From Eucommia ulmoides (lineage: Eukaryota > Streptophyta > Magnoliopsida > Garryales > Eucommiaceae), in contig CM028328.1 of NCBI GenBank assembly GCA_016647705.1, positions 50,887,647 through 50,951,646 on the forward strand: 64,000 bases of DNA, in the 5' to 3' direction. The position numbers and the translations under genes are program-made. The notes below the pieces were generated by a model. The model searched no databases and had not been told where the DNA came from. It saw nothing but the letters and a program-made list of their open reading frames with translations. This document shows positions 19,874-32,042 of this stretch, in pieces (positions within the stretch are counted from its first letter, which is position 1; each line of letters opens with the position of its first letter).

Positions 19874-22447
19874 ATGTCTTTTATTCCTTCTCGTTCTTCT
19901 CTTGAGTCTGCATCAGAGTCCGCCTCAAGGCTGGGCATAGGTTCAGAGTCAGTCATCCCTGAATAGGACCAAGATGTTTCTCCACTCCAATGGGTTGATC
20001 CCCTGTTGGCATTATCTCCCTGCCTAGAGGAACAAGCAAGTTCTTCGGGCGGCGCTGAGCCTTTCGGTCGTCACGATGATGATGATGGTACTGGGCCCAT
20101 TAGTGGCCCCACCACAGAAGTTAACTCAGGCTAGGATGTCGAGGCTGGGGTTGAGAAGGGTGCTATTCCAGAATCTAGCCCCATTTAGGGGATTGCGTCA
20201 ACGATGACCGAGGATAAACTCATCCTAGCCCGGAGCATATACATCTTCCTGGAGAGGGTGGACACTCGTATTCCTCTTCCTAAGGAGAGGGCTTGAGCCC
20301 CCTTCCCAAGGGCTTTATAATAGTTTATATGGAGTATTTGCGCGGTGGTTTAAGGTTCCTAATCCATCCATTTGTGCGTAGAGTACAAGTTTTGTCTATC
20401 ACAGTTTACTTCTGATAGCATACGGGCCTTCGTGGACTTATACATCATTTGTAAGGACGAGGGAATAGAGCCATCCCTGGACTTGTTCAAAAAAAATTTC
20501 TTTCCCAAGTCTATGCCTTTCAGGAAGGGGTGGTGCTATGTTACGTCTAGGAGGTAATTTCTTTCGAACCTGGAGTCCTCGGTGAAATACTGGAAGCCCC
20601 AATTCTTTTGCTTGAGAGGAATCGACTGGGAATTTGGCCTAGATGAGGAGGGAGTTAACCCCATTCCAAGGGAGTGGGGTGTCGTAGGTGAGAACGAATT
20701 TATTCATGCGCAATTCGTCGATTATGTAGTCTGCTTGGTATCTTGAATGCTTTTCTTTTTCTCCCTTTTTTATTTCCTGGTGCAGCCCTAGAGAAAGCGA
20801 GCAGTAAAAGGGTACGACCAAGCATGTCAATTCAACGGCAAAGAAAAGTAATCTGGCACATTGAGATTATACAAGTTGACCAGCTGTTGGAGTCAATAAT
20901 ATACAACCGTCATTTCAATATCGCCCCAGGTTTACCTATGCCGAAGATTGATCCAAAAACATAGAACGATAAAGTTTCCCTTTCTTGGGAGTTGTTGATT
21001 ACTCGAATTTTCTAGCGTTTCCTTGTTTTTTAGTCACTCAACTATTTTTGCTTCCTTGGCAGAGATAGACAAAGACGCACTGATGAGGTTACTAAAGGAG
21101 AGAGCTGCTAAAGCTACTGCCATAAAGAAACAAGCTGCCGGACCTCATGAGGAGGATTTCCAGGGGGAACTACTAAGGAAGGAAATGAGACTATCGTGAG
21201 GAGTTCCGCCAATGAAGCCCTTGTCCGGGTAGAAGTTGTACCGAGAAAGATCACGAGGAGAAAGCAGCAAAGGAAAAAAACTAAGGTTGTCATGAGAAAA
21301 CAGACGTCGTCATAGTCGTAGCAAACCCCCATACCTCCTTCCAAGAACAGCACTGCTGGGGTAAGTTAGGAGAGAAGAAAAAACAAGGTAGAAAGGGCAA
21401 AGGTTGAAGGATTGAAGAAGGCCAGAGCTAAGGAGACCCCTGGGGCTCTCAAGTTGAGTGAAGCTCTCACCCATGCACCCTTCCTGATCCCAGACACAAG
21501 CCTTCTCTTCAGCCAAGGAGCATTGGATCATCCAGAGTCGTTACCTATATACGTTTGCCTCATCATTCCCCCCATGAATCAAGAGCGTGTAAATATCGAG
21601 CCGGACGCCCAGATTGCTGCCATGCTATAAAGGGATGTGATGTTGGTAAGGATGATACCGAAATTCATCTCGATCCCTCACTGTAGTTTGTTCTTAGACA
21701 ATAACTTGATAGTTTCTCATTTCTTCATTCTTTCTCTCTCTCTCTCTCTCTCTCTCTTTTTCACAAGTGTTGTCCAAGGCTTCTTCTTTGTCTACACGTT
21801 TCTATGTAGCTTTGGAGAGAAAGAAAAAACTTAACGAGGAACGCAGGAAACATCTGGCTAATATGAGAAAGTGAAAAGACCAGACCAAGTAATTAAAGAT
21901 AAGTGAGAGAGTTTCAGAGTGGAGGTGACAAGACTAATTGAAGAGAAAGATATCCTCGAATCCTATTTTGGCAAGCTTGAGACTGACCTCGTTGCTGTAC
22001 GGGAGAGGATTGAAGAAATGGAAAAAGAGCAAGCCGCTGCAATCGCCAAGGCCAAAGAATATGCCGCGAGCGAATGGATGCAGTCCCCTGCCTTTGTTGA
22101 TATGAAAATATTGTTGGCTGCTGAGATGGTGGAGGATGGCCATAAGTATACAATTCGTAATCTACGCCGCTAATACCCGAAGTTTCCAATTGAAGAGATT
22201 GGCATGGATTATTCAGATACCAAATGAGATACTAGTTTCTGGATTGGGGATGCTAGAGTTAGACAAAGAGACGTTGATACCGAGATGGGGAAGGTCGCTT
22301 TTGGCCAGGGCGAAATGGGTACCGTTCAGGGAAGCATTGAGGCTGAGCAAAATTAACCTCCCACTGGCGAAGGTAAAGCTGGGCCATCTTCTATTGGCAA
22401 AGGCGAAGTTGGACCATCTTCTACCGCCCTTTAGAAAATTCCAACCC
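19874..22447 (+). pseudogene. Extra antisense ORF of E1 (plant 'putative gypsy-type transposon' protein)
   Basis: Lies between integrase and 3' LTR, opposite in direction to pol, where Tat elements are known to carry extra ORFs. The ATG is in 'accatgtc' at 19874. The N-terminal region is Ser/Glu/Asp rich. About 20220-20690 gives a globular domain (CVEYKFCLSQFTSDS, 'FVDLYIICKDEGIEPSL', 'KGWCYVTSRR') like the plant Transposase_28-type domain. After three intron-like gaps (about 20688-20790, 20970-21062, 21646-21767) comes a coiled coil (EVTRLIEEKDILESYF, residues rich in E, K, A), followed by 'DMKILLAAEMVEDGHKY' and a Pro/Gly tail. Several stops are present, so it is a pseudogene. Function of this family is unknown; it is not a transposase by any motif I can see. 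Confidence 0.65.
21733..21757. repeat. (TC)n microsatellite in antisense-ORF intron 3
   Basis: About 12 TC units, absent from the matching intron of E2. Confidence 0.9.
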
Positions 22448-24039
22448 CAACCCAAACTTAGTCCTGGATTAACCCAAAAACTTGTATTTTTTTTGGTGGC
22501 CCAACCATTTGTCTTGAAAAGGGCCTTTTTATGATGGGCTTTGGGTCCTTGAAATTATAATGGATACTTGAATGAATAAATGGTTCATTTTGATCTCTTC
22601 TTCGAAAAATCCTGAACACTTGTGTAATTCTCTACATGGTTTTTTTCGTTGTTTCTAAGTTTGTATCTGAGTGCCTTTGAGTTTGTCTGTTCTTGGAGAA
22701 TTGTCCCGTTTAGAAAAGAAACGATTTTTCATCCCAATGACGGAACCCTGCTCCCACCCTAATCTTGGGAATATCGAGATGAGAAGGAATTTGTGCTCTG
22801 TAAGTTGCCCGAGCAAGTTGAGTTCCTTCTTGGTGAATTGCTTGAACCCATCTCGGAGATAGACCTGAGCAGAGTCCTTGTTGGTGAATTGCTTGAACCC
22901 ATCTCGGAAATAGACCTGAGCATCTGCTCAATCATTTTTAGAGACTTGAACATTCTTTAACTATGATGTCCCATTTTCGGTTATTTTTTGCTTTTTGCCT
23001 TAGCCAATTGGATGTCATTTTGCAGTTCTTCCCGATCTCAGCAGTACTCTGCTCTGGATGGATAATCTTTGTTACTTGGATATTTTATCCATTTTCCCGT
23101 TTTTCTCTCCCAAACTCTGTGCTAGATGCTCCCTTAAGGATAATTGTTCACAACACTGTTGTTTATAGTTTGAATATGATGAGGCTGACATGAGATCTGA
23201 TCTTGACCCTTATCTCTTCTTGATACAGTTGTTAAAGGGGGAGTTGTTTGCGCCACACCCTTCCTGGTCATGGAACCTAAGTTTAGCATGACTTCAGGTT
23301 GGGTATTTAGGCTAATGTTTGCATAGAAAAATTTAAGTTCCTCCCCTTTCGAGGTAATTCCCTTCTTGGCCAAGTATCCAAGAATAAATCTTGTCTTCTC
23401 TTCTCAGGAAAGACGTTTTTCTACGCTAACAATATATATCTATATCTTCCTTGCCCCCCAACCTAATATCCAAGTGTAGCTCAGATGGTACGTTTTAGTT
23501 GGAGGGCGGTACTTGTATAGCTTCTGACCCTCGCAGTCCCCATAGGGTGACCGTGGTCGGCCCCCATGTGGCCGATCAAAGGTTGGTTCTCCTTAGTGGG
23601 GCTCATCCCAGAGCCATTTTGGGTTATCCCAAACTACACTTCTAGGAGAATCTTCCCTTTATGTCGCTTGAGCCCAACTTGGCTGTTAGGGGCGAGACAC
23701 TCACCTGTAGGTCCTCAGACCCGATTGGTGCAATACTGTCAGAGGATGATAGCTATCAATCCCCGAGCCTTAAACTATTGACCTATGGGGAGGGTTTGGA
23801 TCCATTTTCTTTGTGGAGACCACCCTCGACGCTGAGCGTCGGGATGCCGTTTCTTCTCAGAGAATGGTCGGAAGAGGGACACATTTGTCCAAGATGGGAC
23901 ATAGAGGTTTTTTTTTTTTTATCTCGGCCCTGTTTTCCAAATGCAAAGTTCGAGAACGAAGAACAAGTTAAACAAAAGATTATTTTTATTGATAGGTAGT
24001 TGCGTTACAAACTCCAAAAAGTGAAATATTTACAAGTCC
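22448..24039 (-). other. Noncoding region between antisense ORF and integrase of E1
   Basis: Homologous to about 49152-50620 of E2, most clearly at 23530-23810 versus 50030-50290 (shared 'ggttctcctta', 'gaggatgatagctatc', 'ctatggggagggt'-type phrases). Contains a 42-bp segment duplicated with a 51-bp offset (22830-22871 and 22881-22922). Polypyrimidine and poly-T tracts occur. No gene is supported; the many short ORFs are not shared in frame between copies. Confidence 0.6.
22830..22922 (+). repeat. 51-bp tandem duplication in E1
   Basis: Two copies of 'ttggtgaattgcttgaaccc..tagacctgagca' differing at one base. The E2 equivalent does not show it, so it arose after the copies separated. Confidence 0.85.
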
Positions 24040-25225
24040 ATCAGATTTTCTTTACTGGGGTTGTAGCTCTTTAGATGTTCTGCATTCCAAGGATGCCTTA
24101 GAGGGACACACTTTTCTGATTCTAATTCTTATGTATGGTTGGGAAATACGAGTAACACGGTATGGCCCTTCCCATGATGGAGCTAACTTTCATGCGGCTT
24201 GATCCTTGGTGGCCAGAGTTACTTTTTGGAGAATGAGGTTTCCAATGTCAAATGACTGAGGGCGAACTCTTCTGTCATAATATCTGGCAGTTGTTCGTTG
24301 ATAGGCTGCTTGTCGAACACGAGCTTGCTCTTTTTTTTCTTCGAGAAGGTCGAGATTAAGAGCCAATGTGGCATCGTTTTCTCCCGGGTTGAAAACCATT
24401 GTGGTCTGAAGAGAGGGCATGCTGATCTCGGCAGGGATTATAGCTTTAGATTTGAAAGTCATTACGAAAGGGGTTTCCCTCGTGTGGGTCCTTGCAGTAG
24501 TGTGATAGGCCCAGAGAACGGGACACATGTCCTCAACCTATCGTCCCTTCTATTTATCCAATCTTGTCTTAAGTCCATGGAGAATAGTTCGGTTTCCCTA
24601 AAGAAGCAAAGTGCATCTGAATCCCCAGCCCGGCACAGAATTTGGCAAAGAGATCATTGTCGAATTACTTTCCTTTGTCAGAGATGATTGCTTTGGGTAT
24701 ACCAAAATGGAAAACCATGTTCTCCCAAATGAAGTCTCTGATTCTCTTCTTCGTGATCCATGCAAGGGGTTTGGCCTCTACCCATTTCGTGAAGTAGTCA
24801 ATTGCAACAACGGGAAATTTCCTCTAGCCAATCCCTTGGGAAAATGGATCGAGAAGGTCAATGCCCCACTGGGAAAAGGGCCAGGGAATTGTCATCGGGA
24901 CAAGAACAGTTGGAGGGAGATGGGGGTGGAAGGCAAACCTCTAACATTTATCACATTTCTTTATGAATTCCATGGAGTCTTTTTGCTTGTCCGGCCAAAA
25001 GTATCCATGATTGATGAGCATGTGAACCATAGATCTTCCTCCAGAATGGTTGCCATACACCCCTTCATGAACTTCCCTTATCATGTGCTCAGCCTCTTCT
25101 GGTCTCAGGTAATGAGAGTATGGTTCTAAGAATGATCGTCGGTGAAGCACCCCATTGATAAGGGTGTACTTTGTTGCCCTGTATTGTATTTGTCTGGTCT
25201 CTTCTCGGTCAGAGGGCATTGTCCT
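24040..25225 (-). pseudogene. Integrase of E1 (degenerate)
   Basis: Minus strand, N to C. The His/Cys zinc-binding domain is in 24941-25219 (H in 'REVHEGVYGNHSG', paired Cys in 'KKCDKC'). A catalytic core in shifted frames follows: first Asp in 'QWGIDLLDPF', 'FTKWVEAKPLAWITKK', second Asp in 'GIPKAIISDKGK'. The C-terminal domain (24190-24528) contains 'LWAYHTTART' and 'RPQSFDIGNLILQKV'. The segment that should carry the catalytic Glu is deleted (about 24585-24610) compared with E2 at 51150-51200. Stops and the deletion mean it cannot act. The product would insert element cDNA into chromosomes. Confidence 0.85.
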
Positions 25226-25379
25226 CTACTGGAGGTAACCCGTGATTGGGTTCATCCAGGTTGTTCCATTAGAGAGGGCACACATGGTGATCACCTGGTT
25301 AGAAACTACAATGCTCAGCCCCTCCAAGTATTCAACAGGGACACTTCTTTTCAGGGTGAATTCTACAGCAAATGCTAGA

Positions 25380-25775
25380 TTGGAGAGAGCGTCGGCATAT
25401 ATATTTTCTCCACGGGGAATCTACTTAACTTGGAAATTTTCAAAAAAATTCACGAGGGCTCTCACTCTTTCCAGGTAAGCGGTCATGCTCTGATCCTTAG
25501 CCGCGTACTCACCATTGACTTGGTTAATAACTAGTTGCGAGTAGCAACAGACTTGGAGATTTTTGGCACTGATTTTTCTCACCATCCTAAGTCAGGTGAG
25601 AAGGACTTCATACTCAACTTCATTGTTGGTGGATCAGAATCCCAATCGAAGTGCGTACTATATATCTTCTTGGTCCGAGATTACCAGGACCATTCTGGCT
25701 CCACAATCTCCTACATTTGAGGAGCCATCTGTAAAGAGCTGTCACTTATCCGGGCTGAGATCATTGTTACATCCG
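25380..25775 (-). pseudogene. Second (Tat-type) RNase H of E1
   Basis: Minus-strand frames give 'LFTDGSSNVGDCGARMVL' (first catalytic Asp), 'STNNEVEYEVLL' (Glu) and 'GENIYADALSNLAF' (Asp), the order of an RNase H fold. It is separate from the canonical RNase H that follows RT at 25860-26057/44490. Presence of two RNase H domains is diagnostic of the Tat lineage of plant Ty3/gypsy elements. Several stop codons interrupt it. Confidence 0.8.
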
Positions 25776-26057
25776 GGATGGGAAGATATCTCTTGTAGGA
25801 TGGGCACCTCTGCCGGGCCGAGATAAGACTATTTTCGGGTAGGATCATGGTTATCCGGGAAAGACTCTTCTGAGAAGGTTATATCAGTGATAAAATCGGC
25901 TAATACTTGCCCTTTGATGGGTGTTCTAGGTCGGTACTTCATCAATCAACCAGAGGCATCGGGGGAGTGAAAAACTTGCCTCAGAGGTTGATCAGTAAGA
26001 ACGACGATCATGTGAGCCTGGAAGTACTATCTCAACTTTCTCAATATGATGACAAGG
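25776..26057 (-). pseudogene. RNase H (C-terminal half) of E1, cut by element B
   Basis: The minus frame at the junction reads VIILRKLR, a stop, YFQAH, then 'IVVLTDQPLRQVFH', which is the second half of a gypsy RNase H. The first half ('SRVLTDAEMRYQRFEKLAYALL') is at 44490-44640, about 18.4 kb away, exactly across element B. The broken frame and the target repeat caagg (26053-26057) against gaagg (44485-44489) show the interruption. Confidence 0.85.
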
Positions 26058-27642
26058 TGATAGGTGTGATCTACCTACATATTTTCAAACCGAATTAAGT
26101 TAGTTTTCATGCGTTTATATAGTATTTTATTATGTTTTAATTAGTTTTCATACTTTTTGTATAAATCAGGTGTGTGAAGCAAAAAGATGGGAAACTGGAG
26201 CGAAAACAGTGAGATCGAACTGAAGGCGAGTCGAAGTTACGGTGGATAAACAAGAAAGGAGGCTAAAATATGAAGAAAGCCCACCGCCTAGGCGTCCAGA
26301 CCTCCGCCTAGGCAGTGAAGATGCTGAGAATGACAAAAGGCTACTAACAGCCCACCGCCTAGGCAGGAAATTTCTCTGCTTAGGCGAAAACCCCAGTAGA
26401 AACATTTCCAAGTCCACCGCCTACTTCTTCGCTTAGGCGGTCACCAAACCTGCAAAGCCGATACAGATGTTGTAACTTCAAGGATATTTTGGACTATGAT
26501 GCAATCCGATTTTGGAAACCCTCAAAACATGGAAGTTGTAGATTATTTTCTTAGCTTTCCATAGGTTTTGAATTACCTCAATCGAAGTACATATGAAGAA
26601 GTTACAGTCAAAACAAAATTAAAAACTTGTAGTAACTTTGCCTAGGCGAAGTTCCTGTAGAAAGTTAACTGACCTAACTTCGCCTAGGTGAAAATCCCAC
26701 AGCACAGCCTTGATATTTATTAGATATTTTGAGATCTTTTGCCTAAAAATACCCCTCTCCTCCCCCTTCTCCAGCCTCTCTTGGTTTTTGAGCACCTTAA
26801 GCTATATTTAAGCCTAGGTTTAGGAGTTTTAGAGGTGGATCTCATAATCCGAAGTGGAGAAGACAGCAAATCGATCGCTGAGCGTTCTTAGCGGTTTATC
26901 TTCGGACGAGGCTAAGTTCTTTGATTGCTTTACCTTATTTCTTTATGTTAGGATCATGTGAGCATGTTTAGCTCAATTTATATGTTGATGTGGCTATGGC
27001 CACGAGTTAAATATGGATTGTGGTAGGGATTAACGGTATATTTATAAATATGTTGCGTTTATGTTTGTTCTTCGTAGTTTGATTGTGTTTATCGTATTAT
27101 TTGTTTATTATGCTTATAATGGTAAATGGAGAATACGGAGTTTTGACAAACCCCAGATTCAGATTAGGTTAAACAAACGCCACGATTCTATAACCTGGTC
27201 GAGGTTTGAATCGTGGACAATCGTTGACGTTGGGGTAAGACTCACACGACCTAGGGTTGTTAAGACGTTGAGGGGGACTTCTTCGTTGACACGAAGTTGC
27301 GTTATATCCCTCGTCTTACCCTCGGGAGAGATGGTGAGGGAGTTTTAGAACAGAGATTGTTGATAGGGTAAATACAACGTGACAATCCAATAACCCGGGA
27401 GGGAGTTGGATTGTGTGCAATCAATGATGCTGGTTGAGACTCACGTAACCTAGGGTCGTTAAGACGTTGAGGGGGACTTCTTCAATTACTCGAAGTTATG
27501 TATTCCCCTGTCTTTATAGTCGGGAGAGGTGGCGGTGGAGTTTACGTACCGAGGTTTTTAAATAGGTCGAACAACGTAAACGTGAGTAGATCGAAATTGA
27601 ACACATATTTGTAAATACATTAATCCCTAGGCAATTCTTCAC
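26058..27642 (+). repeat. 5' LTR of B, left part
   Basis: Starts TGATAGGTGTGATC and runs collinear with 42729-44240. It stops at ..aattcttcac where element C starts and resumes at 40512/40517 as ttcaccctaaaac. In the 3' LTR these are joined as 'aattcttcaccctaaaac' (44231-44248), giving the pre-insertion sequence of C. Confidence 0.9.
26278..26450. repeat. CCGCCTAGGCGG-type palindrome array in B 5' LTR
   Basis: Four to six degenerate copies of ccgcctaggcg with spacers; a further pair is at 26640-26695. The equivalent in the 3' LTR is 42955-43115 and 43308-43385. The array lies upstream of a TATA-like 'cctaaaaatacccc' near 26741. Confidence 0.7.
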
Positions 27643-29255
27643 TGCTACGCGCTCAGATTCACACATGTTTCCTCCTCGCGGTAGTTGGACTACTTGCAAG
27701 TATACGAGGTCTGGATTTAATATAATGAATCTTTTTAGGATCGGATATCGTTCCACTGGGAAGGGCAGGTCATTCAGTTGAGTATTGCGATTTCAATAGT
27801 TTCATATTATCTCGACTAATCAAATTTTGTTTGTTTTCTAATTACTATACTAAGATAAATGACAACTATAAAGTTAGTTTCGATTACACTAATTACTTAG
27901 GTATAAATCTCTTTCATATAATGCATAATCGATTTCATTTACTTAGCTATAACTGTTTTTTATCTAATCCGACAACCTCTGTATCAATAACTCCTCCGCT
28001 ACCTCTTTCGAGTGTAAAACGAGGGATTACATTACTTCGTGTCAACGAAGAAGTCCCCTTCAATGCCTAAATGACCCTAAGTCGCGTGAGTTTTAAGCCA
28101 ACGTCATGGGTTTCATACGTTCTAACGCCCTCCGGGTCGTTAGAATGTCACGTTGTATTTACCCTAGTCTGAATCCGGGGTTACCTCTCCCAAGTGTCAA
28201 ACCCCGTATTCTCGGTTTATCAATACAAGCATAAAATCAAGAATAACGATAACCACAATCGGAATTAGACAAACAACACGTTAAAGTAACATAAATTTAC
28301 TCAACTAAACGATTACATGATTTCGACTACTCCTAAGTAACATTTAACTACTACTACAAGATCTTAGCCATATACCATGCAAAATAAGAGGGATTCAACA
28401 TTCTTAGATATGAAAATGTGATTACAAAGAATAAAACAAGAGAGAAACGATCAAATCTGGAAGTGAAACGGTTCACTGTCACTAATGATCGATCCGCAAG
28501 TTATCATTCTTTATCCGAATGATGAACCTCCTTCTTGATATTCAAAATATAGCTTAAGAGCTCTTTACTAGGGTTAGGGTTCTTCAACAACAAGTTTCAG
28601 ACGTGGCCAAGGGGTATTTATAGGCTTAGGGGTTAAAAATTATCTAAACAGATATTTTAACCTGTTCTGCGATTTCCGCCTAAGCAGTAGAAACTTCGCT
28701 TAGGCGGTGCTTAAGTCGGTTAGAATTCTGCCTAAGCGGTAGAATCTTCGCTTAGGCGGAGGACTAACTTCTTGGCTCCTTATCTTTCTGACGGAATTCC
28801 GCCTAGGCGGTAGCTACTTCGCCTAGGCGGATTTACAACAGTACAACTCAATCCAGCAGTTCAGTCAATCCAGCATTCTGATGGATTTTCGCTTAGGCGG
28901 CGGAAACTTCACCTAGGCTGATTCAATACTTCAGCCCTTACAAACTTCTAACGGATTTTCGCCTAGGCGGTGGAAACTTCACCTAGGCGGATTTCAAATC
29001 TTCCGTTTTTGCATCTTTTTGCTGAATTTCCGCCTAGGCGGTGGAAACTTCGCCTAGGCGGAATTGCTCTGTTATTTGAAACCCCCTCTTTTCATCTTTT
29101 TGGCTACCCTTTTTGCACCATTTCGCTCGGTTTGCCAATTGTTTACTTCCCTACTCCTCACTAATAAAAATAGCTAAAACGATATTCAAACTTCAATAAA
29201 GTACTCGAAAACTGGCAAATTCGGTTTAGAATTAGATAGGTATTTTACACCTATC
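27643..29255 (-). repeat. 3' LTR of C
   Basis: 1613 bp, TGCTACGC..ACACCTATCA. TATA-like tatttata near 28618-28625 (minus TATAAATA). Palindrome array 28677-29062. It has one more 68-bp array unit than the 5' LTR. Preceded (in element sense) by a purine-rich tract, plus strand 'aaatatccccaaactt' at 29256. Confidence 0.95.
28677..29062. repeat. Array of about 68-bp units with paired CCGCCTAGGCGG palindromes (C 3' LTR)
   Basis: Paired palindromes begin near 28677, 28725, 28793, 28890, 28958 and 29027, each as ccgcctaggcgg, 'tggaaactt', cgcctaggcgg. Several palindromes are decayed (cctaagcag, cttaggcgg). The 5' LTR array is at about 40001-40318. Confidence 0.85.
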
Positions 29256-30903
29256 AAATATCCCCAAACTTAGAATTTTACTAGTCCTCGAGCAAAACAC
29301 CCTAATGCTAAATAACACTAACTACACTAATTAGCTACATCCTAAACTACAGATACTCAATCATTAACAATTAAGAAGTACACACCTGTGAGATACAAGT
29401 TTAGTCAAAGAAACCATGCTTTTCTTCCCTCAACAACCCGTAATAAGATCCGGTTAAAGAATAACACACACCACGTGGTGCTCCAGAATTTCAACACTCA
29501 ATATCAGTTCAAATCATTTTAGATCCTATTGAAATGTGTATGTGTGAGAACTCGGATATATAACAAATCAAACGCCGGATTGGATTATTCGATGAATAAG
29601 GTCATGACTTTAAACTTGTTAAAACATTTAGGAAAGCCATATGCTTGACTGGGCTTAACTATCCACTAATGTAGGTTCGGACATTCACCGAGATCAATAG
29701 GGCTTGGTCAGGCTTTGGATAACGGCCAAGGGTATCGTAGAAATAGAAACTCGTTATAATTTTAACGATACCCGAGGTACAAATGCTTGTTGCTAAATCT
29801 CTCTCATGACTCCCTTATCTTTGAAGATATTACCCTGAACAAGATTTAGTAAACTTGTATTCACTTGTCAAAACAATTGAATTTAAACACTATATTCACA
29901 TAGGTTTTTTTTTTTTTTTTTTTTTTTTAAACTAACACCCCCAAACTTATTCAATTTTATACAATTTTAGGGGTGTTTAGTTACAACTACAGGATTGACA
30001 AGTGAATACTCTTATACTTAACCAAAAATACTAAAACCCCGATTGCCCGCTTCAAGTTAGCATAATCTAATGCTACTTGTTTTCACTCAATTTTCACTTT
30101 TATTCCTAGCGACAATGATTCTGAAAGATTCACTTGGTTCAAGTATAGAAATAAGTTCAGAAGTGACAAAATGTTATGGCTTCGACAAGAGAACGAGGGA
30201 ATAACTTTTCAGGTTAGTTTCAAATGGTTCAAGCAATAAAAACGAGGGCCTATATCATGCCTCTGGAATTACCTTACCCATAATTTCGTCTCAAGCCTCC
30301 CCCAGTCAAGTTCTAGATTCCTCATTTCTGTCATGAACTTATTACTGAATAATCGATGTCCAATCGTTCAATTAATTATACAACGAGTTTATGCAATCGT
30401 GCGATTTTAGGATCAAAATAATTTTTACCTAATCGACATGCTAAGCACACAAAATACACGTGAATGGCATTATCCCCGACCTTAAAACACAAATTAGGGG
30501 GTGATTTTCATCATTGGGACATGGTTCGGACGAACTCAAAACTCAGCATGCTTGTACAACTCAATTCATTAACAATTCTATTCTAATTCTACAAACTAAT
30601 ATTACCTATGCTAATTATCCTTACACATGCATTGCTAAACATTACACATGTATAACAAAACGAATTTCAAAATTTACAAAATTTTTAACATTAATATATA
30701 AATTTGTACACAAAAAGAATTTTTGTACCCTTTACATCAAATTTTTTTCATCCTTCTTGTCCCCCCAAGAAAAAACAAAAACTACATGCTTCGCATGTCA
30801 TACTCCCCCCAAACTTAAACAAGGCAGTGTCCCCACTGCTTAAGCAGTGAACCCAATAGCAGAATAGAAAAATATGTATTAAAACTAGGGCAGACACATA
30901 CCT
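29256..30903 (-). other. 3' untranslated region of C
   Basis: No gene is supported. Collinear in reverse complement with noncoding parts of A, B and B2 (for example around the T-tract 29905-29928 and the 'cacacaaaatacacgtgaatggcatta' stretch near 30438-30464). The ORFs at 30514-30942 overlap on both strands and are not credible. Confidence 0.6.
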
Positions 30904-30933
30904 AGGAGGGAAGACATAAACGTCTAACCTCCT
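30904..30933 (-). other. Hairpin right after the extra ORF stop of C
   Basis: AGGAGG..AGAC, loop, GTCT..CCTCCT with a small internal loop, starting six bases past the ORF stop at 30939-30941. Positional equivalent of the hairpins of A, B and B2. Confidence 0.6.
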
Positions 30934-30938
30934 ACCAT

Positions 30939-32042
30939 TCATTGTGGAGGAGATGGCGGTAGTGGCTCATCCTGCTTGGAAAGCGGCACGGGCATATAAC
31001 GCGCCATGTTGATTCCAAGATGCTCGAATATGACTTGTTGGTTTTTATCTTGTTGTCGGATGTAGGACTCCATGTAGTTCTCCATCCGAGCCAAATTATC
31101 TTGAAGTTGACTCACATCGGACTAGAGACTACAGACATCTCTTAAGATTTGGGTGATTTGGCCTCGGTTGGTTGTAGGCGTTGGTCGCTCAGAAGGACCA
31201 GCTTCTTCCTCTTCTTGACCCTCATCTCCTTTACCTTGTCCGCCTTTCCATAACCTTTTAATCAATGCTAGATCAAGTGGCTTCACAGGAGGAAAGGGGC
31301 TCGTGGACGTGATTCGAACTCCGGCTTGTTGAAAGAGCGTGGTGAGGAAGGAAGGAAAAGGAAGGGCACCCTTTTTCGAATTGGCAGCATGAAGTATGGA
31401 AGAATAAATGTGCCAACTGACGTTTACGGGCGTCCCTTTATCGATACCGTAGAGCATGAAAGCTCTCTCCTTGGACACGTCAGACACATGAGTCGTCGGG
31501 AGCAGATTGGCGCAGATAAATGAAAACTAAATCTTGGGGATCGGTTTTAGAAACCGCAACTTGAATATTGCTTGGTTCTTCCATGTGTTGGTCCACTGTG
31601 CATTTCCTATTGTCAAGGCTTGAATCACCGCACTCATTGTCGGTGAGGCAACATCGGATAAATCCCTTGAAGCTTCAGGCCCCGTCAATCCTAGAAATTC
31701 ATTAAAGTGATTGGCATTGAAGAGGATGGGAATGTTGCGGACCCGTGTTTGAAACCCTATGGCCTCTGAGATGTTTGCATACAATTCTTGAACAAGGGCC
31801 AACTCTCCCGTTGGAGGTGGAGCACAGAATTGTTGCCATCATCTTTGTACGATCACAGTTCTGATTTCTTCAGGAAGATCATTCAAAGGCCCAAATCCTC
31901 TTTGACGGATGCCTGGTCGCTTACTCTTATGTTCTTTATACTGATCCTCCGCCTGCTTAGAAACAAACTTAAGGGAATTAAAGTCCGAAGCGAACGGAGG
32001 TTCGTCTGTTCTTGGGTGCTTGGCAGCCCTGCGCTTTGCCAT
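30939..32042 (-). pseudogene. Extra 3' ORF of C (plant 'putative transposon protein' domain, env-position)
   Basis: From ATG at 32042 to TGA at 30939-30941: 367 codons in one frame with only three internal stops (31839, 31527, 31122) and no frameshift. Start is basic (MAKRRAAKHPRTDEPPF). The middle has 'ALVQELYANISEAIGFQTRV' and 'FNEFLGL', then 'ERAFMLYGIDKGTPVNVSWH', the pattern of the uncharacterised plant transposon domain often found beside Athila and Tat elements. The C-terminal region is E/G-rich and then a short coiled coil (SQLQDNLARMENYMESYIRQ). It occupies the position of the env-like gene in Athila elements, but I see no signal peptide or membrane segment. Function unknown. Confidence 0.7.

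Noticed and set aside
23472..23545. tRNA-like A-box 'tagctcagatggta'
   Set aside because: No B-box (ggttcgaatcc) at the right distance and no cloverleaf arms; the E2 copy lacks the motif.
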